A stretch of DNA of 64,000 bases, from positions 1 to 64,000 of the forward strand of contig JAFYOR010000010.1 of the NCBI GenBank assembly GCA_017547805.1, written 5' to 3'. This document shows, piece after piece, positions 43,553 to 56,300 of the stretch. The DNA is from Clostridia bacterium. Lineage in GTDB: Bacteria > Bacillota > Clostridia > Christensenellales > Aristaeellaceae. Numbering within the stretch: the stretch's first letter is position 1; each line of letters begins with the position of its first letter. The notes under the pieces are model-generated. The model was not told where the DNA came from, made no database searches, and saw only the letters and a list, made by a program, of their open reading frames with translations. The position numbers were made by a program, and so were the translations under genes.

Positions 43553-44209
43553 ATGTCTCTGAAACGGCTCGGCATCATCGCCATCGGCATGCTGGCCATG
43601 ATGGTGCTGATGACACTCAGGCGCAAAAAGTATCCGGATGTATCCCTGTGGAAGGCAATTGTCCTTGGTTTTCTTCTGACTGTGGCGGGCGTCGCGGGAA
43701 CAATGCTGATGTTTTTCATTGAAAACGGCAGATTCGGCGGCACTTCGTTTTTCGGCGCGATTCTGTTTGTGCCGATCCTGATCGCTCCGGCATTGCTGCT
43801 GAAACTCAGATACAAGACGATTCTTGATCTGTGCGCGCCGTCGGAAGCGCTGATGCTTGCCATCATGAAGCTGGATTGCCTTGCCAATGGCTGCTGCGTG
43901 GGCAAGTACCTGCCGACGCTGCATTTTCAGTTTCCCAGTCAGATCGTGGAAATGTGTGCGTCTCTGCTGGTGATGTTCGTGCTGCTTGCGCTGGAAAAGC
44001 GCGAAAAGGACACGCATCTGTATGCATGGTATCTGCTGCTCTACGGTTCAACGCGCTTTGTGCTGAACTGGTTCCGCTACGGCACGAAGCCGTGGATATG
44101 GATCCTGCCAAACAGCATCGTCTGGTCGATTCTTTCCGTGCTCATCGGAATAATCTGGCTGGCTGTGAGCGCAAGGAAAAGGCCGCAGGAAATCCCGGCT
44201 GAATCCTGA
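43553..44209 (+). CDS. Lgt-like prolipoprotein diacylglyceryl transferase family membrane protein
   Basis: 218 aa, GGAGGAAGG before the ATG, about six hydrophobic segments. The pattern GRFGGTSFFGAIL, KLDCLANGCCVGK, FPSQIVEM and STRFVLNWFRY follows the Lgt family order, but the invariant Lgt HG-G motif (HGG) is replaced by GGTSFFG and the protein is shorter than Lgt (about 260-280). It is therefore a paralogue, not the housekeeping Lgt. Such paralogues occur in surface-polysaccharide loci and may move a lipid or glycerol group onto a polymer (inference). Confidence 0.78.
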   Translation: MSLKRLGIIAIGMLAMMVLMTLRRKKYPDVSLWKAIVLGFLLTVAGVAGTMLMFFIENGRFGGTSFFGAILFVPILIAPALLLKLRYKTILDLCAPSEALMLAIMKLDCLANGCCVGKYLPTLHFQFPSQIVEMCASLLVMFVLLALEKREKDTHLYAWYLLLYGSTRFVLNWFRYGTKPWIWILPNSIVWSILSVLIGIIWLAVSARKRPQEIPAES

Positions 44210-44266
44210 CCCGCTGCAAAATAAAAAATCCCATCTGCAAATGATGATTATATAGATTCTCCATCT

Positions 44267-44276
44267 CCCCCCCCCC
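44267..44276. repeat. Poly-C tract (10 C) upstream of the giant surface-protein gene
   Basis: An uninterrupted run of ten C about 88 bases before the start codon, just downstream of a possible TATAGA -10-like sequence (44251-44256). Slippage here would alter the leader or promoter spacing. Confidence 0.85.
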
Positions 44277-44364
44277 GACATCGTTCGCTGAAACGATATC
44301 TTCGAAAGAAGAACATATTGCTGGATGCGAATGCGTATAGGAAATACATGAAAGAAGGGTTGAT

Positions 44365-47300
44365 ATGGCAACACACAGTTTGAAACGTCTCGTTTCTCTG
44401 CTTCTCGTGTTCGCTATGGCGTTCTCCATGCTCCCCACGGGAGCCATCGCGGATGCGCTGATCGAAGACGAGCATGCCGGACATGTGCATGACGAGATAG
44501 TGGTTCCGACTGCGGACGAGCCGGTCGAACCGGCTGCCGAGGAACCGGCTGCCGAGGAACCGGCTGCTGAGGAACCGGCTGCCGAGGAACCGGCTGCCGA
44601 GGAACCGGCTGCTGAGGAACCGTCCGAGGAACCAGCTGCCGAGGAACCGGCTGCCGAGGAACCGTCTGAGGAGCCGACCGAGGAGGAACCGACTGAGGAA
44701 CCGACCGAGGAGGAACCGACTGAGGAGCCGACCGAGGAGGAACCGACTGAGGAGCCGACCGAGGAAGAGCCGACCGAGGAGCCGACCGAGGAAGAGCCGT
44801 CTGACGAACCGACCGAGGAAGAGCCGACTGACGAACCGACCGAGGAAGAGCCGTCCGACGAGCCGACCGAGGAGGAGCCGACCGAGGAGCCGACCGAGGA
44901 AGAGCCGACTGACGAACCGACCGAGGAGGAACCGTCTGAGGAGCCGACCGAGGAAGAGCCGTCCGACGAACCGACCGAGGAGGAACCGACTGAGGAGCCG
45001 ACCGAGGACGAGCCGTCCGACGAACCGACCGAGGAGGAACCGTCCGACGAACCGACCGAGGAAGAGCCGTCCGACGAACCGACTGAGGAAGAGCCGTCCG
45101 ACGAGCCGACCGAGGAAGAGCCGTCTGACGAGCCGACCGAGGAAGAGCCGTCCGACGAACCGACCGAGGACGAGCCGACCGAGGAGCCGACCGAGGACGA
45201 GCCGTCTGACGAGCCGACCGAGGAAGAACCGGTTGTGGAAGAACTCAGCATTTCTGCGGCTGCCGAGGCGACGTATGTCGTGATCGGCGAAACGGAGCTG
45301 AACGTTCAGATCACCATCACCGGCGGCACTGCTCCGTATCTGCTGGCTTTTGATGGCGACGTAGAGCCTGTCGACGTCGTGATGACGCAGGAACAGTCTC
45401 TCTCGCTGTCCTTTACCCCCGCCACCTGGGGCGATTGCGTGCTGGAAATCGGGGTGCTCGACTCTGCCGAAAACACGGCGGAAACGTCTGTTTCCTTCGC
45501 CAGCGCGAAGCGTGACCACGAGTATGAGAGCACGTGGGAAAAGTCCGTCAAGGATGTGGCGCTGACCGGCATCTGGGCGGATGACATCATCGCCATCGCT
45601 AAGAGCCAGCTCGGTTATACCGAGAGCGAAAAGGACTTTATCATCGGCGAAGATGGTAAGAAGTATCACTATACCCGCTACGGCGACTGGTATGGTTCTG
45701 CTTATGGCGACTGGTGCGGCATGTTCATCGCGTTCTGCGCGAACTATGCCGGCATTCCCAAGTCCTACTTCCCCACCGATGCGCACGTTGAATCTCTTGC
45801 CAAGAAGATGACCAGCGCGCAGGCGTACATGGTGGATCTGGAGTACTACACGCCCAAGAAGGGCGACCTTGTCTTCTTTAAAGATACCGCCAGCAAGGCG
45901 CTCAAGCATGTTGGTCTGGTTGAGAAGGTGGCGGGCAGCACGCTCTACACCATCGAAGGCAATGCCACGCCCACCGTCTGCCGCCGCGAATATCAGCTGA
46001 CGGATGAAAGCATCTATGCTTATGCGTCCATCGATACGCTGATGCGCAAGTATTGGGCGGATCATCCCGACGCTGCCGTTACCGAGACGCCGGAAATCAC
46101 TCCGGACGAAAGCGGCCTCTATCCGTGTCAGGCTGTGACCGTGAAGGACGCCGTCAACATCCGAGCCGGCGCCGACAGCCAGAGCATGCTCGTGCTGCAG
46201 ATCGAGAAGATGGGCACCGAGGTGACTGTTCTTGGTGAGGAAACCGTCGAGGATACCCTCTGGTACGGCGTTTCCTACAACGGCTACACCGGCTTCATCC
46301 GCGCGGACCTGATCGAGCTGATCGCAGCCGAGGAACCGGCGGAGGAAGAGGAAACCGTGACCCTCGAATCCATGCGCGCGGAAGTCGCTGCATATATCGA
46401 GGCGCTGGGCATCACGCCGGATATGCCGGATGAGTACCTGCTCTATGCCTATGGCAACCACGAAAGCTACGAGGCTGCTCAGGCGTCCCTGACGAAGCAG
46501 GATGAGATGGCAGAAAAGGCGAAGCAGCTCTCCGAGGAAGAACAGCTGCTCCTGTACAATGACATCAATTCCCAGCTTTGCATCCGTTATCGCACCGTTG
46601 CGGAGAATGCGTATGCCGTGATGGTGGAAGCGGAGTACACCGTGAATAGCGTTAAGTTCGCCACCAATACCGGCACTTTGTCGGAATCTGGCGGAACGGT
46701 TACTGCGTCGATTTCCGGTAAGGACGGATCGTGCGGCGGTTCTGGTACAGCCGCGACGATGGAGCTGACGATCACCAATACGTCTGATGCGGCGGGTTCT
46801 GTGTCTTTTGATATGGTACAGACCAGTGTCAATAAGATTGTTGCTGGTAGCGAGGACCTCGCAGGCAAGACCAACTACAGCAAGTCTTTGGAAGCTGGCG
46901 GCTCCTTTACCATTACGATTACCACCGGCGCTAATTCGACTGTAAACAAGGTTGTCTTCAGCAATATCACGTTTACGGACGCGAATCAGGCGTTTACGGT
47001 CACCGTGGAATATCCGACGGCTAACGGCTCGGTCACTTCTTCTGTGACGGGCGAAACGGTGGAAGCGGATGGCGTTGCGACCATCACCATCCCGGATGTC
47101 ACGGCTACGGATGGCGTTACCCTGACCGCGACCAGCGATTCGTTCCTGTGCTGGGTGGATAAGGACAATAAGCTCCTTTCCTATGACGCGGCGTATACGG
47201 TCAATCCCAGTGCCGACATTACGGTCAAGGCTGTGATGACGGGCGGCAATGCCTACTTCATGGTTGATCCTACCGGCAACAAGCTGGTATATGGCGACCT

Positions 47301-50300
47301 GAATACGGCGGTGTCGATGGCTTCGACCGCCAGCAATAAGACCGTTGTTCTGATGAACGATGGCACGCTGCCCGCGGGCGAATACACCATTCCCAGCGGC
47401 ATGACGCTGCTCGTTCCGTTTGATGCGGCGAATACGGTGCAGACGACCAAGCCTGCGACAACGGATGTGACCAGTATTGTGACTCCTACGGCATATCGCA
47501 CGCTGACGATGGCAGAAGGAGCGAACCTGACTGTCGAGGGCGCTCTGAGCATTCCCTCCACGCAGCATTCCGGCAGTGGCATGAGTTCTCCGCATGGTCC
47601 TACTGCGTTTGTCAACATGGAATCCGGCAGCAGCATTACCGTACCGAACGGCGGCAAGCTGTATGTGTGGGGCTATATTACGGGCAAGGGCTCTGTCACC
47701 ATCCAGAACGGTGGTACTGTTTATGAGTGCTTCCAGGTAATGGACTGGCGCGGCGGCGATAACACGTCCGGCATGATCGACAATTCGAAGAGAGTTTTCC
47801 CGTTCTCTCAGTACTATGTGCAGAATGTCGAAGTTCCCATGACTCTTGAAGCGGGCGCAGTAGAAAATGGCTATATGTCCATTGTTGTTACGCTTGCCGG
47901 CATTCAGGAATCTGCGGTACCGTTTATCGGTTCCAGCGGTTTGTTCAACATTGACAGCGGCAAAATCATCAAGGATTATAATGAGAACAATGGCCGACTT
48001 GAGATCGATGTTTACGGAACGCTCAGCATCAAGAGCCTGTCTCTTTCCATGAAGCTGAGCCTGCTTGGAACTAAAACGGTCAATTCAAAGAATTATGTAC
48101 TGCCCCTCAACGGCAATATGACCATCCGAATGCACAGCGGTAAGGTCAATATGACGCAGGATGTTCTCCTGCAGCCCGGTGTGCAGTTCATCATTAAAGA
48201 AGGCGCCACCTGTTCTTTGGGCAGCGGAAACAACATCTATGTCTTTGACTACGATGAGTGGAATCTGTCGTCCGGCACGGGTGGAGATGGCGAAGGTCCT
48301 TCCTACTGCAGTCCGAATGACGTGGCATATGTCAACCTTCTCTATCCGCCTTCTGCGACGAAGGTGGGCGGCAGAGGAGAGGATGCCTATGTCAGGATTG
48401 ACGGTACGGCAGACCTTTCCAAGGGCTATGCGTACACCACGGCCGGCGGCGCGAATATCGTCGGTTCCGGCAAGGTCATCATGAATCCGAGTCAGGAAGG
48501 TGCTACGCTGTATCAGGTGAAGCATCTGACGGATAGCAGCGGTGATCAGAAGAAGGAAACGTTCATTTCCATTCCGATCACTTCTCTTAAGCTTCGTAAC
48601 GATGATAATACCTATACGGAAACGGATGGAATTATCGGCGAAGTTACGATGATTAAGGAAGATGGCGTCTGGACCTGCGATCATGCATCACGTGCTGAAG
48701 TGGTCGTTCCGGCCACCTGTACCGAGCAGGGCTACACCAAGACTTCCTGTAACTGCGGCGACTTCACAATTGACGAGAATTCCTATGTGGCAGCGCTGGG
48801 TCACACCGCTGGCGATGCCGTGATTGAGAACAATGTCGCTCCGACCTGTACGGCGGCGGGCAGCTACGACTCTGTCGTGTACTGCTCCGTCTGTAATGCG
48901 GAACTGTCCCGTACTGCTGTTACGGTTGACATGGTTCCGCACACCGCGGCCGAAGCTGTGGTCGAAAACAATGTCGATCCGACCTGTACGGCGACCGGCA
49001 GCTACGAGAGCGTCGTGTACTGTTCTGTCTGTAAGGCGGAAATGTCCCGTGAGACCATCACGGTTGATGCAACGGGTCACACCGAGGCGACTGAGACGAC
49101 AGAGAAACCTGCCACCTGTGAGGAGGAAGGCAGCATCGTTGTCAAAACGTACTGTTCTGTCTGTAATGTAGAACTGAAAGATCCGGTAGTAACAGTACTG
49201 TCCGCAACGGGTCATACTGAGGGCGAACCCGCGGAGGAAAACCGTGTTGAGTCGACCTGTGAAAAGACCGGCGGCTTCGATACGGTCGTTCGCTGTACGA
49301 CGTGTAACTCGGTGCTCACCACCGTGCATACCGAGCTTGCGATCGTCTCGCATTCCCCGGGCACTGCTGTGCAGGAGAATGTTGTGGAGGCAACCTGTAC
49401 GGTTGACGGCAGTTACGATCTTGTTGCGTATTGTACTGCCGGCGGCGAGGAACTCTCCCGCGATACCATCGTTCTTAAGGCGCAGGGGCATGATGAAGAC
49501 GACGCGGTGATCGAAAACGTCGTCGCTCCGACCTGTACCGAGGCTGGCAGCCACGACGAAGTCGTGTACTGCTCTGTCTGTACTGCGGAACTGTCCCGCA
49601 ATACCGTCGAGGATAAGGCGCTGGGTCACACCGCCGGCGAAGCTAAGACGGAAAACGAAGTGGCTGCGGACTGTGATAACGCCGGCAGCTACGACACCGT
49701 GACCTATTGTACGGTTTGCGGCATGGAAACCTCCCGCGTGAACACCGTTGTTCCGTCGCTTGGTCACACCGCTGGCGACATCGTGGTTGAGAACGAAGTC
49801 GCGACGTCCTGTAAGGCAGACGGTAAGTACGATAACGTGACTTATTGTACGGTTTGCGGCGGTGAAACTTCCCGCGAGACCATCACCGTTCCCAAGCTGG
49901 CGCACACCGAAGGCGAAGCCGTGAAGGAAAACGAAGCCGATGCGACCTGTACGACTGACGGCGGCTATGACACTGTCATCTATTGTACGGTTTGCGAAGG
50001 CGAAGTCTCCCGCGTAACCACCACGTATCCCGCATTCGGTCATACCGCCGGTGAGGCCAAGGATGAAAACGTTGTTCCGGTGTCCTGTACTACGGACGGC
50101 AGCTATGATACCGTCGTGCGCTGTACGACCTGTAACGAAGTCCTGAACAGCACGCATGTTGTGGTTCCGGCGACGGGTCATGACGAAGGCGATCCTGTGA
50201 AGGAGAACGACGGCAAGGCGACCTGTACCACGGACGGCAGCTATGACACCGTCGTGTACTGCGAGAACTGTACTGCGGAACTGTCCCGCGAAACCACCAC

Positions 50301-53300
50301 GGTTGCCGCGACGGGTCACACCGAAGCCGAAGCCAAGAGGGAAAACGAGAAGGCTCCGACCTGTACCGAGGCTGGCAGCTACGACGAAGTCGTGTACTGC
50401 TCTGTCTGTGATGTGGAACTGGGCCGCGACACGATCACGGTTGCCGCGACGGGTCACACCGACGGCGAAGCCGCGATTGATAACAAGGTTGCTCCGACCT
50501 GTACTGCGGACGGCAGCTTCGACACTGTGATCAAGTGTACGGTCTGCGGCGTGGAAACCTCCCGCAAGACCAACGTTGTTCCGGCGACGGGTCATACCGA
50601 CGGTGCAATCGTGGTTGAAAACGAAGAGCCTGCGGAGTGTGAGACGGACGGTAAGTACGACAACGTGACTTATTGTACGGTTTGCAGCGTGGAAACCTCC
50701 CGCGAGACCATTGTTGTTCCGGCACCGGGTCATGCCTATGCTGCTGCTGTGACTGCGCCCACCTGTACGGACGCGGGCTATACGACGTATACCTGTACTG
50801 TCTGTAACCACAGCTATGTGGGTGACGAGGTTGCAGCGACGGGTCACAATTATCAGTGGGTGATTGATAAGCCGGCCACCAAGACGGAAACCGGCATCAA
50901 GCACGAGGAATGTACTGTCTGCGGCGATAAGCAGAATGTGGACACCGTCATTCCGGAACTGACTTGTGATCACGAAGGCACCATCACGGGCACCGAAGCC
51001 AAGGCGGCGACCTGTACCGAAGCGGGTAATTCTGCTTACTGGTACTGCTCTGCCTGTGAGAACTTCTACACCGAGGCGGAAGGCCAGCACAAGATTGAAA
51101 AGGATAGCTGGATCATTCTGGCCACCGACCATAACTATGGCGAAGTGAGCTACGTGTGGAGCGAGGACAACACCTCTGTCACCGCGACGCGCGTGTGCGC
51201 CAACAACGCCGAGCATGTTGAGACCGAGACCGCCGAAGCGACCTACGAGATCGTGACGGCTGCGACCTGCGAAGGTAATGGTCTGGGCAAGTGGACCTCT
51301 GCTGACTTCACGAACACCGCTTTTGCGGCGCAGACGAAGGAAGTTGAAATCATGAAGCTCGGTCATGACTTTGGCGACGTGACCTACGAGTGGAGCGAGG
51401 GCTTCGGCTCTGTTACCGCGACGCGCGTATGTAAGACCGACGCCACGCATGTTGAAACCGAGACTGCCGAAGCGACCTACGAGATCGTGACGGCTGAGAC
51501 TTGTGAGACCGATGGTCTGGGTAAGTGGACTTCTGCTGCCTTTGGAAACACTGCTTTTGTGGTGCAGACGAAGGAAATTGAACTCACGAAGACCGGTCAT
51601 GCCTATGGCGAGGCGGTTTATGCGTGGGGCGAGGGCAACACCTCTGTCACCGCGACCCTCACGTGCGGTAACGACGCAACGCATGTTGTGACCGAAACCG
51701 TTGCCGCGACCAGTGAGGAAACCCCGGCCGAGTGCGAAAAGGACGGCAAGATCGTCTATACCAGCGCGGCCTTCGAAAACGAAGCCTTTGCTGTGCAGAC
51801 GAAGGAAATCGTGCTTGACGCGTTTGATCATGACTTCGGCGATGTGAGCTACGAGTGGAGCGAGGACTATACTTCCGTCACCGCGACACGCGTGTGTGCT
51901 AACAACACCGAGCATGTTGAAACCGAGACCGTCGCTGCGACCTACAAGGTCGTGACGAAGAAGACCTGCGTCGCTGACGGCCTGGGCAAGTGGACCGCCA
52001 ACTTCACGAATGCTGCCTTTACTGTGCAGGAGAAGGAAGTTGTGATCCCGACCACCGGCCACGCCTATGGCGATGTGACCTACACGTGGAGCGCGGACAA
52101 TAAGTATGTTACCGCACTGCGCGTATGTGCCAACGACGCCACGGAAAAGGAGACGCAGACCGTCGCTGCGACCTACGAGATCGTGACGGCTGCGACCTGT
52201 GAAGCCAACGGAACGGGCAAGTGGATCTCTGCTGACTTCACGAACACCGCTTTTGCGGCGCAGACGAAGGAAGTTGAAATCACGAAGCTCGGCCATGACT
52301 ATGGCGCTGCGGTTTACACGTGGAGTGATGACAACACCTCTGTCACCGCGACCCTCACGTGTAAGAACGACACCGAGCATGTTGTGACCGAGACCGCCAA
52401 CGCGACCGGCGAGGAAACTGCGGCTGAGTGCGAAAAGGACGGCAAGATCGTTTATACCAGCGCGGCCTTCACGAATGAAGCCTTTGCTGTGCAGACGAAG
52501 GAAGTCGTTCTGACTGCGTTTGGTCATGACTTCGGTGAAGTGACCTACGCGTGGAGCGAGGACAACACCTCTGTTACCGCGACGCGCGTGTGTAAGACCA
52601 ACGACAAGCACGTTGAAACCGAGACCGCCAACGCGACCGGCGAGGAAACTGCGGCTGAGTGCGACAAGGACGGCAAGATCGTCTATACCAGTGCGGCCTT
52701 CACGAACGAAGCTTTTGCCAAGCAGACGAAGGAAGTCGTTCTGACTGCGTTTGGTCATGACTTCGGTGAAGTGACCTACGAGTGGAGCGAGGACAACACC
52801 TCTGTCACCGCGACGCGCGTGTGTGCCAACAACACCGGGCATGTTGAAACCGAAACCGTTGCCGCGACCGGCGAGGAAACTCCGGCTGAGTGCGAAAAGG
52901 ACGGCAAGATCGTCTATACCAGCGCGGCCTTCACGAATGAAGCCTTTGCTGTGCAGACGAAGGAAATCGTGCTTGACGCATTCCCGCATGCGTTCGGCGA
53001 AGTGAGCTATGTGTGGAGCGAGGACAACACCTCTGTCACCGCGACGCGCGTGTGCGCCAACAACGCCGAGCATGTTGAAACCGAAACCGCCAACGCGACC
53101 TACAAGGTCACAACGAAGATGACCTGCGACACCGATGAACAGGGCAAGTGGACCACCGCCAACTTCACGAATGCTGCCTTTACTATGCAGGAGAAGGAAG
53201 TTGTGACTCCGACCACCGGCCACGCCTTTGGCGATGTGACCTACACCTGGAGCGCTGACAACAAGACGGTTACCGCGTTCCGCCTGTGCGCGAACAATGC

Positions 53301-56300
53301 TGCGCACTTCGAAACCGAAACAGTCAACGCGACCCAGACGATTGTGACGGCTGCTGCCTGTGAGACGGAAGGCGTTGCGCTGTGGACCACTGGAGCCTTC
53401 CAGAACCCGGCCTTTGTGGCGCAGGAGAAGGAAGTTGTGATCCCGGCTCTCGTCCATACGTACGGCGTAGCAACCTACACGTGGACCGAGGACAACACCA
53501 CCGGAACCACGACCGCGACCGTGACCGCGAACCGTGTGTGCGTCTACGATGCGACGCATATTGAAACGGAAACGGTCGATGCGACCTACACCGTGGTTAC
53601 GCCGGAAACCTGCGAAGCCATCGGTAAGGGTCTGTGGACCTCCGCTGCCTTTGAAAACACTGCCTTTGCGGTGCAGACGAAGAGCGCGGACATCCCCGCA
53701 ACTGACCATAACTACATCAAGGACGAGACGCTGTCCAAGGCGGCTTCCTGCGTTGAAAACGGCACGATCGTGTTCGTTTGCGCCAACAGCTGCAAGGGCG
53801 TTGTGACCGTAACCCTTGATACGGTGTATGCCGAGCTGCATCCGACCATCCAGGCGCTGATTCTGGAAAGCGACATCGCCGCGCTGAAGATGGTTCCGCA
53901 CAACCTGACGTTTGTCTCTGCCGTTGCGGCGACCTGCCAGACGGAAGGCAACATTGCCTACTGGCATTGCGAGGGCTGCGGACAGAACTTTGCTGCGGAT
54001 GAGGCGGGCAATGCCACCGAAACCGTGCTGGATACCGTGGTTCTGCCCATCGACCCTGACAACCATACCTGGGGCGAAGGCGTCGTAACGAAGGAACCGA
54101 CCTGTTATGAACCGGGTGAACGCCTGTTCCACTGCCTCAACGAGGCTGATGCTGCTGCGGTGGCCGAGATGCTGGCTGACGAACAGACTGACGAACAGAC
54201 CGAAGCTCAGGAAGAAGCGCAGGAAGAAGCGCAGGAAGAACCGATTGCGGCCGTCGCCGCGGGCGTTTGCACCGTGACCAAGACGGAAGCGGAAGCGTTT
54301 GATCCTGAACTGTATCCTGACAACCACGCCTGGAACGAGGGTGTTGTAACCCTGGCTTCCACCTGTCAGGCGGAGGGCGAGAAGACCTATACTTGTATCA
54401 ACAATGAATGCGTCAGCATGGGTGAAACCGGTGCTCTGAGAAAGTACGAGTCCATCCCTGTCGATCCCGACGCGCATACCTGGTTCGAGTATGAAGTGAT
54501 CTCCGCCGCCAACTGTAAGGCGGAAGGCGAGAGCGTGTTCATCTGTATCAATACCAAGGCTGCGACCGATGACTCCATCATGGACAACATGCCGCTGATG
54601 GATGACATGGCGATTGCTGATGACATGATGCTGATGGATACCATGGCGGTTGCCGATGACATGATGCTCATGGACGATGCGGCGCTTGCGGCTGAAACCG
54701 GAGAGCCTGCTGTCACGGAAACCGTTGCGATTGACACCAGCGCGATCTGCGGCCTGACCAAGACCGTCGTTACGCCGGTTGATCCGGAAGGCCACATCTG
54801 GGAGCATGCGAGCGACATGCTGCACAGCTGTAACTCGGATGGCGGCTACAAGCAGAAGTGTACGCTGTGTAATCTCCATGAAACTGTGATCACGCAGCCC
54901 AAGCACACGCCTGAAGTAATCAAGGAAGGCAAGGAACCCACCTGTACTGAAGACGGTTGGACGGCCACCACTGCGTGTTCCGTCTGTAAGACCGGCCTGC
55001 AGAACAGCGAAGTGCTGCCGGCGCTTGGACACCAGTGGAACGAGATGTATCCCTGCCAGAACGAACTGTCCATCTGCTATCGCTGCTATGAACAGTACAA
55101 CGCAAAGCAGGATCATCAGATCGTGACCGATCCCGCGGTGGCGGCCACCTGTATGCAGACCGGCCTGACCGAAGGCTCTCACTGCGAATGGTGCGGCGAG
55201 GTGATGGTTGCTCAGGATGAAGTCCCGAAGACCGATCACGAATGGATCGTTGCGGATATGGAAGTTGAGCCCCGCTGTGGCGTTGATGGTCACAAGGAGG
55301 GCGCCAGCTACTGTAACATCTGTAACTACGACGAGGATCCCATTGCTGCCCTGTCGCACAGCTGGGTGGACATGGATGCCAAGAAGGCCACGTACACCAG
55401 CATCGGCTGGAACGAGCATCGGAGGTGTCTGCTCTGCGATCTGCGCAGCGAGGACTATGAGGAGTATCCGAAGGTACCGATCGAGTCCAACCCGAACCTT
55501 GAAATGTTCCTGCTGAACGTCAGCGTGCTGGAGATGTTCGCAAACAACTACGCCCGTGAGAATCCGGGTACGGATCCGCTGGCGCTGACGCTCAACTACA
55601 TCCGCACCGGTGTTTCCAACTATACCTCCGGTTCCTGGAGCATCATGGCGGGCGAGGAAAACACCGCCTTCCGTGATTATGTCTACCAGCTGGAAGACAC
55701 CATCAAGACCAACCCCGAGACCTTCGGCTATACCGCTGAACAGGCGGAGATGCTGAACGTTTCCGGCCTCAAGAAGCTCAAGACGTACAACGTCCCCAAT
55801 GGGGAAAAGCAGTATGGCCGGACCGGCACGGTAAGGGTCGGCAGCGGTCACCTCTTCGGACTGATGGACCTGACCTACCACAACATGAAGAGCCAGAACC
55901 ACGCCGATATTTCCGGCTGGGCGGGCGACCTTGTTGACCTGGTGGATACCGTCGATCAGTACGCAGACAATTATGACCTGATGGATCTGAGCTTTGAACA
56001 GAAGGTAACGAAGATTCGTGAGAAGCTGCTGTTCTCTTCTGAGCTGGCCGGTTCCGAAGGCTCCTTCGGCATTTCGGACATGTATGACGACATGGACGGC
56101 TTCTACTTCATGAAGCAGCTGATCGGCCGCTATCAGGCGGGCGATCTGTCCAAGCTCCTTGAAGAGTATTACTACGATGAAGACCTGTCCTTCACCCGTC
56201 GTGTCGACTATTTCATCAACAACCGCCTTGGCGGCGTCAGCACGCGTCAGGAGCTGCGTACTGCGGTGTACAATGCGTACACCAGCAACAAGCTGCTCAC

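Noticed and set aside
44248..47595. 1115-aa minus-strand frame
   Set aside because: Antisense of the giant gene; the Arg/Leu/Gly repeat is the mirror of the Glu/Pro repeat.
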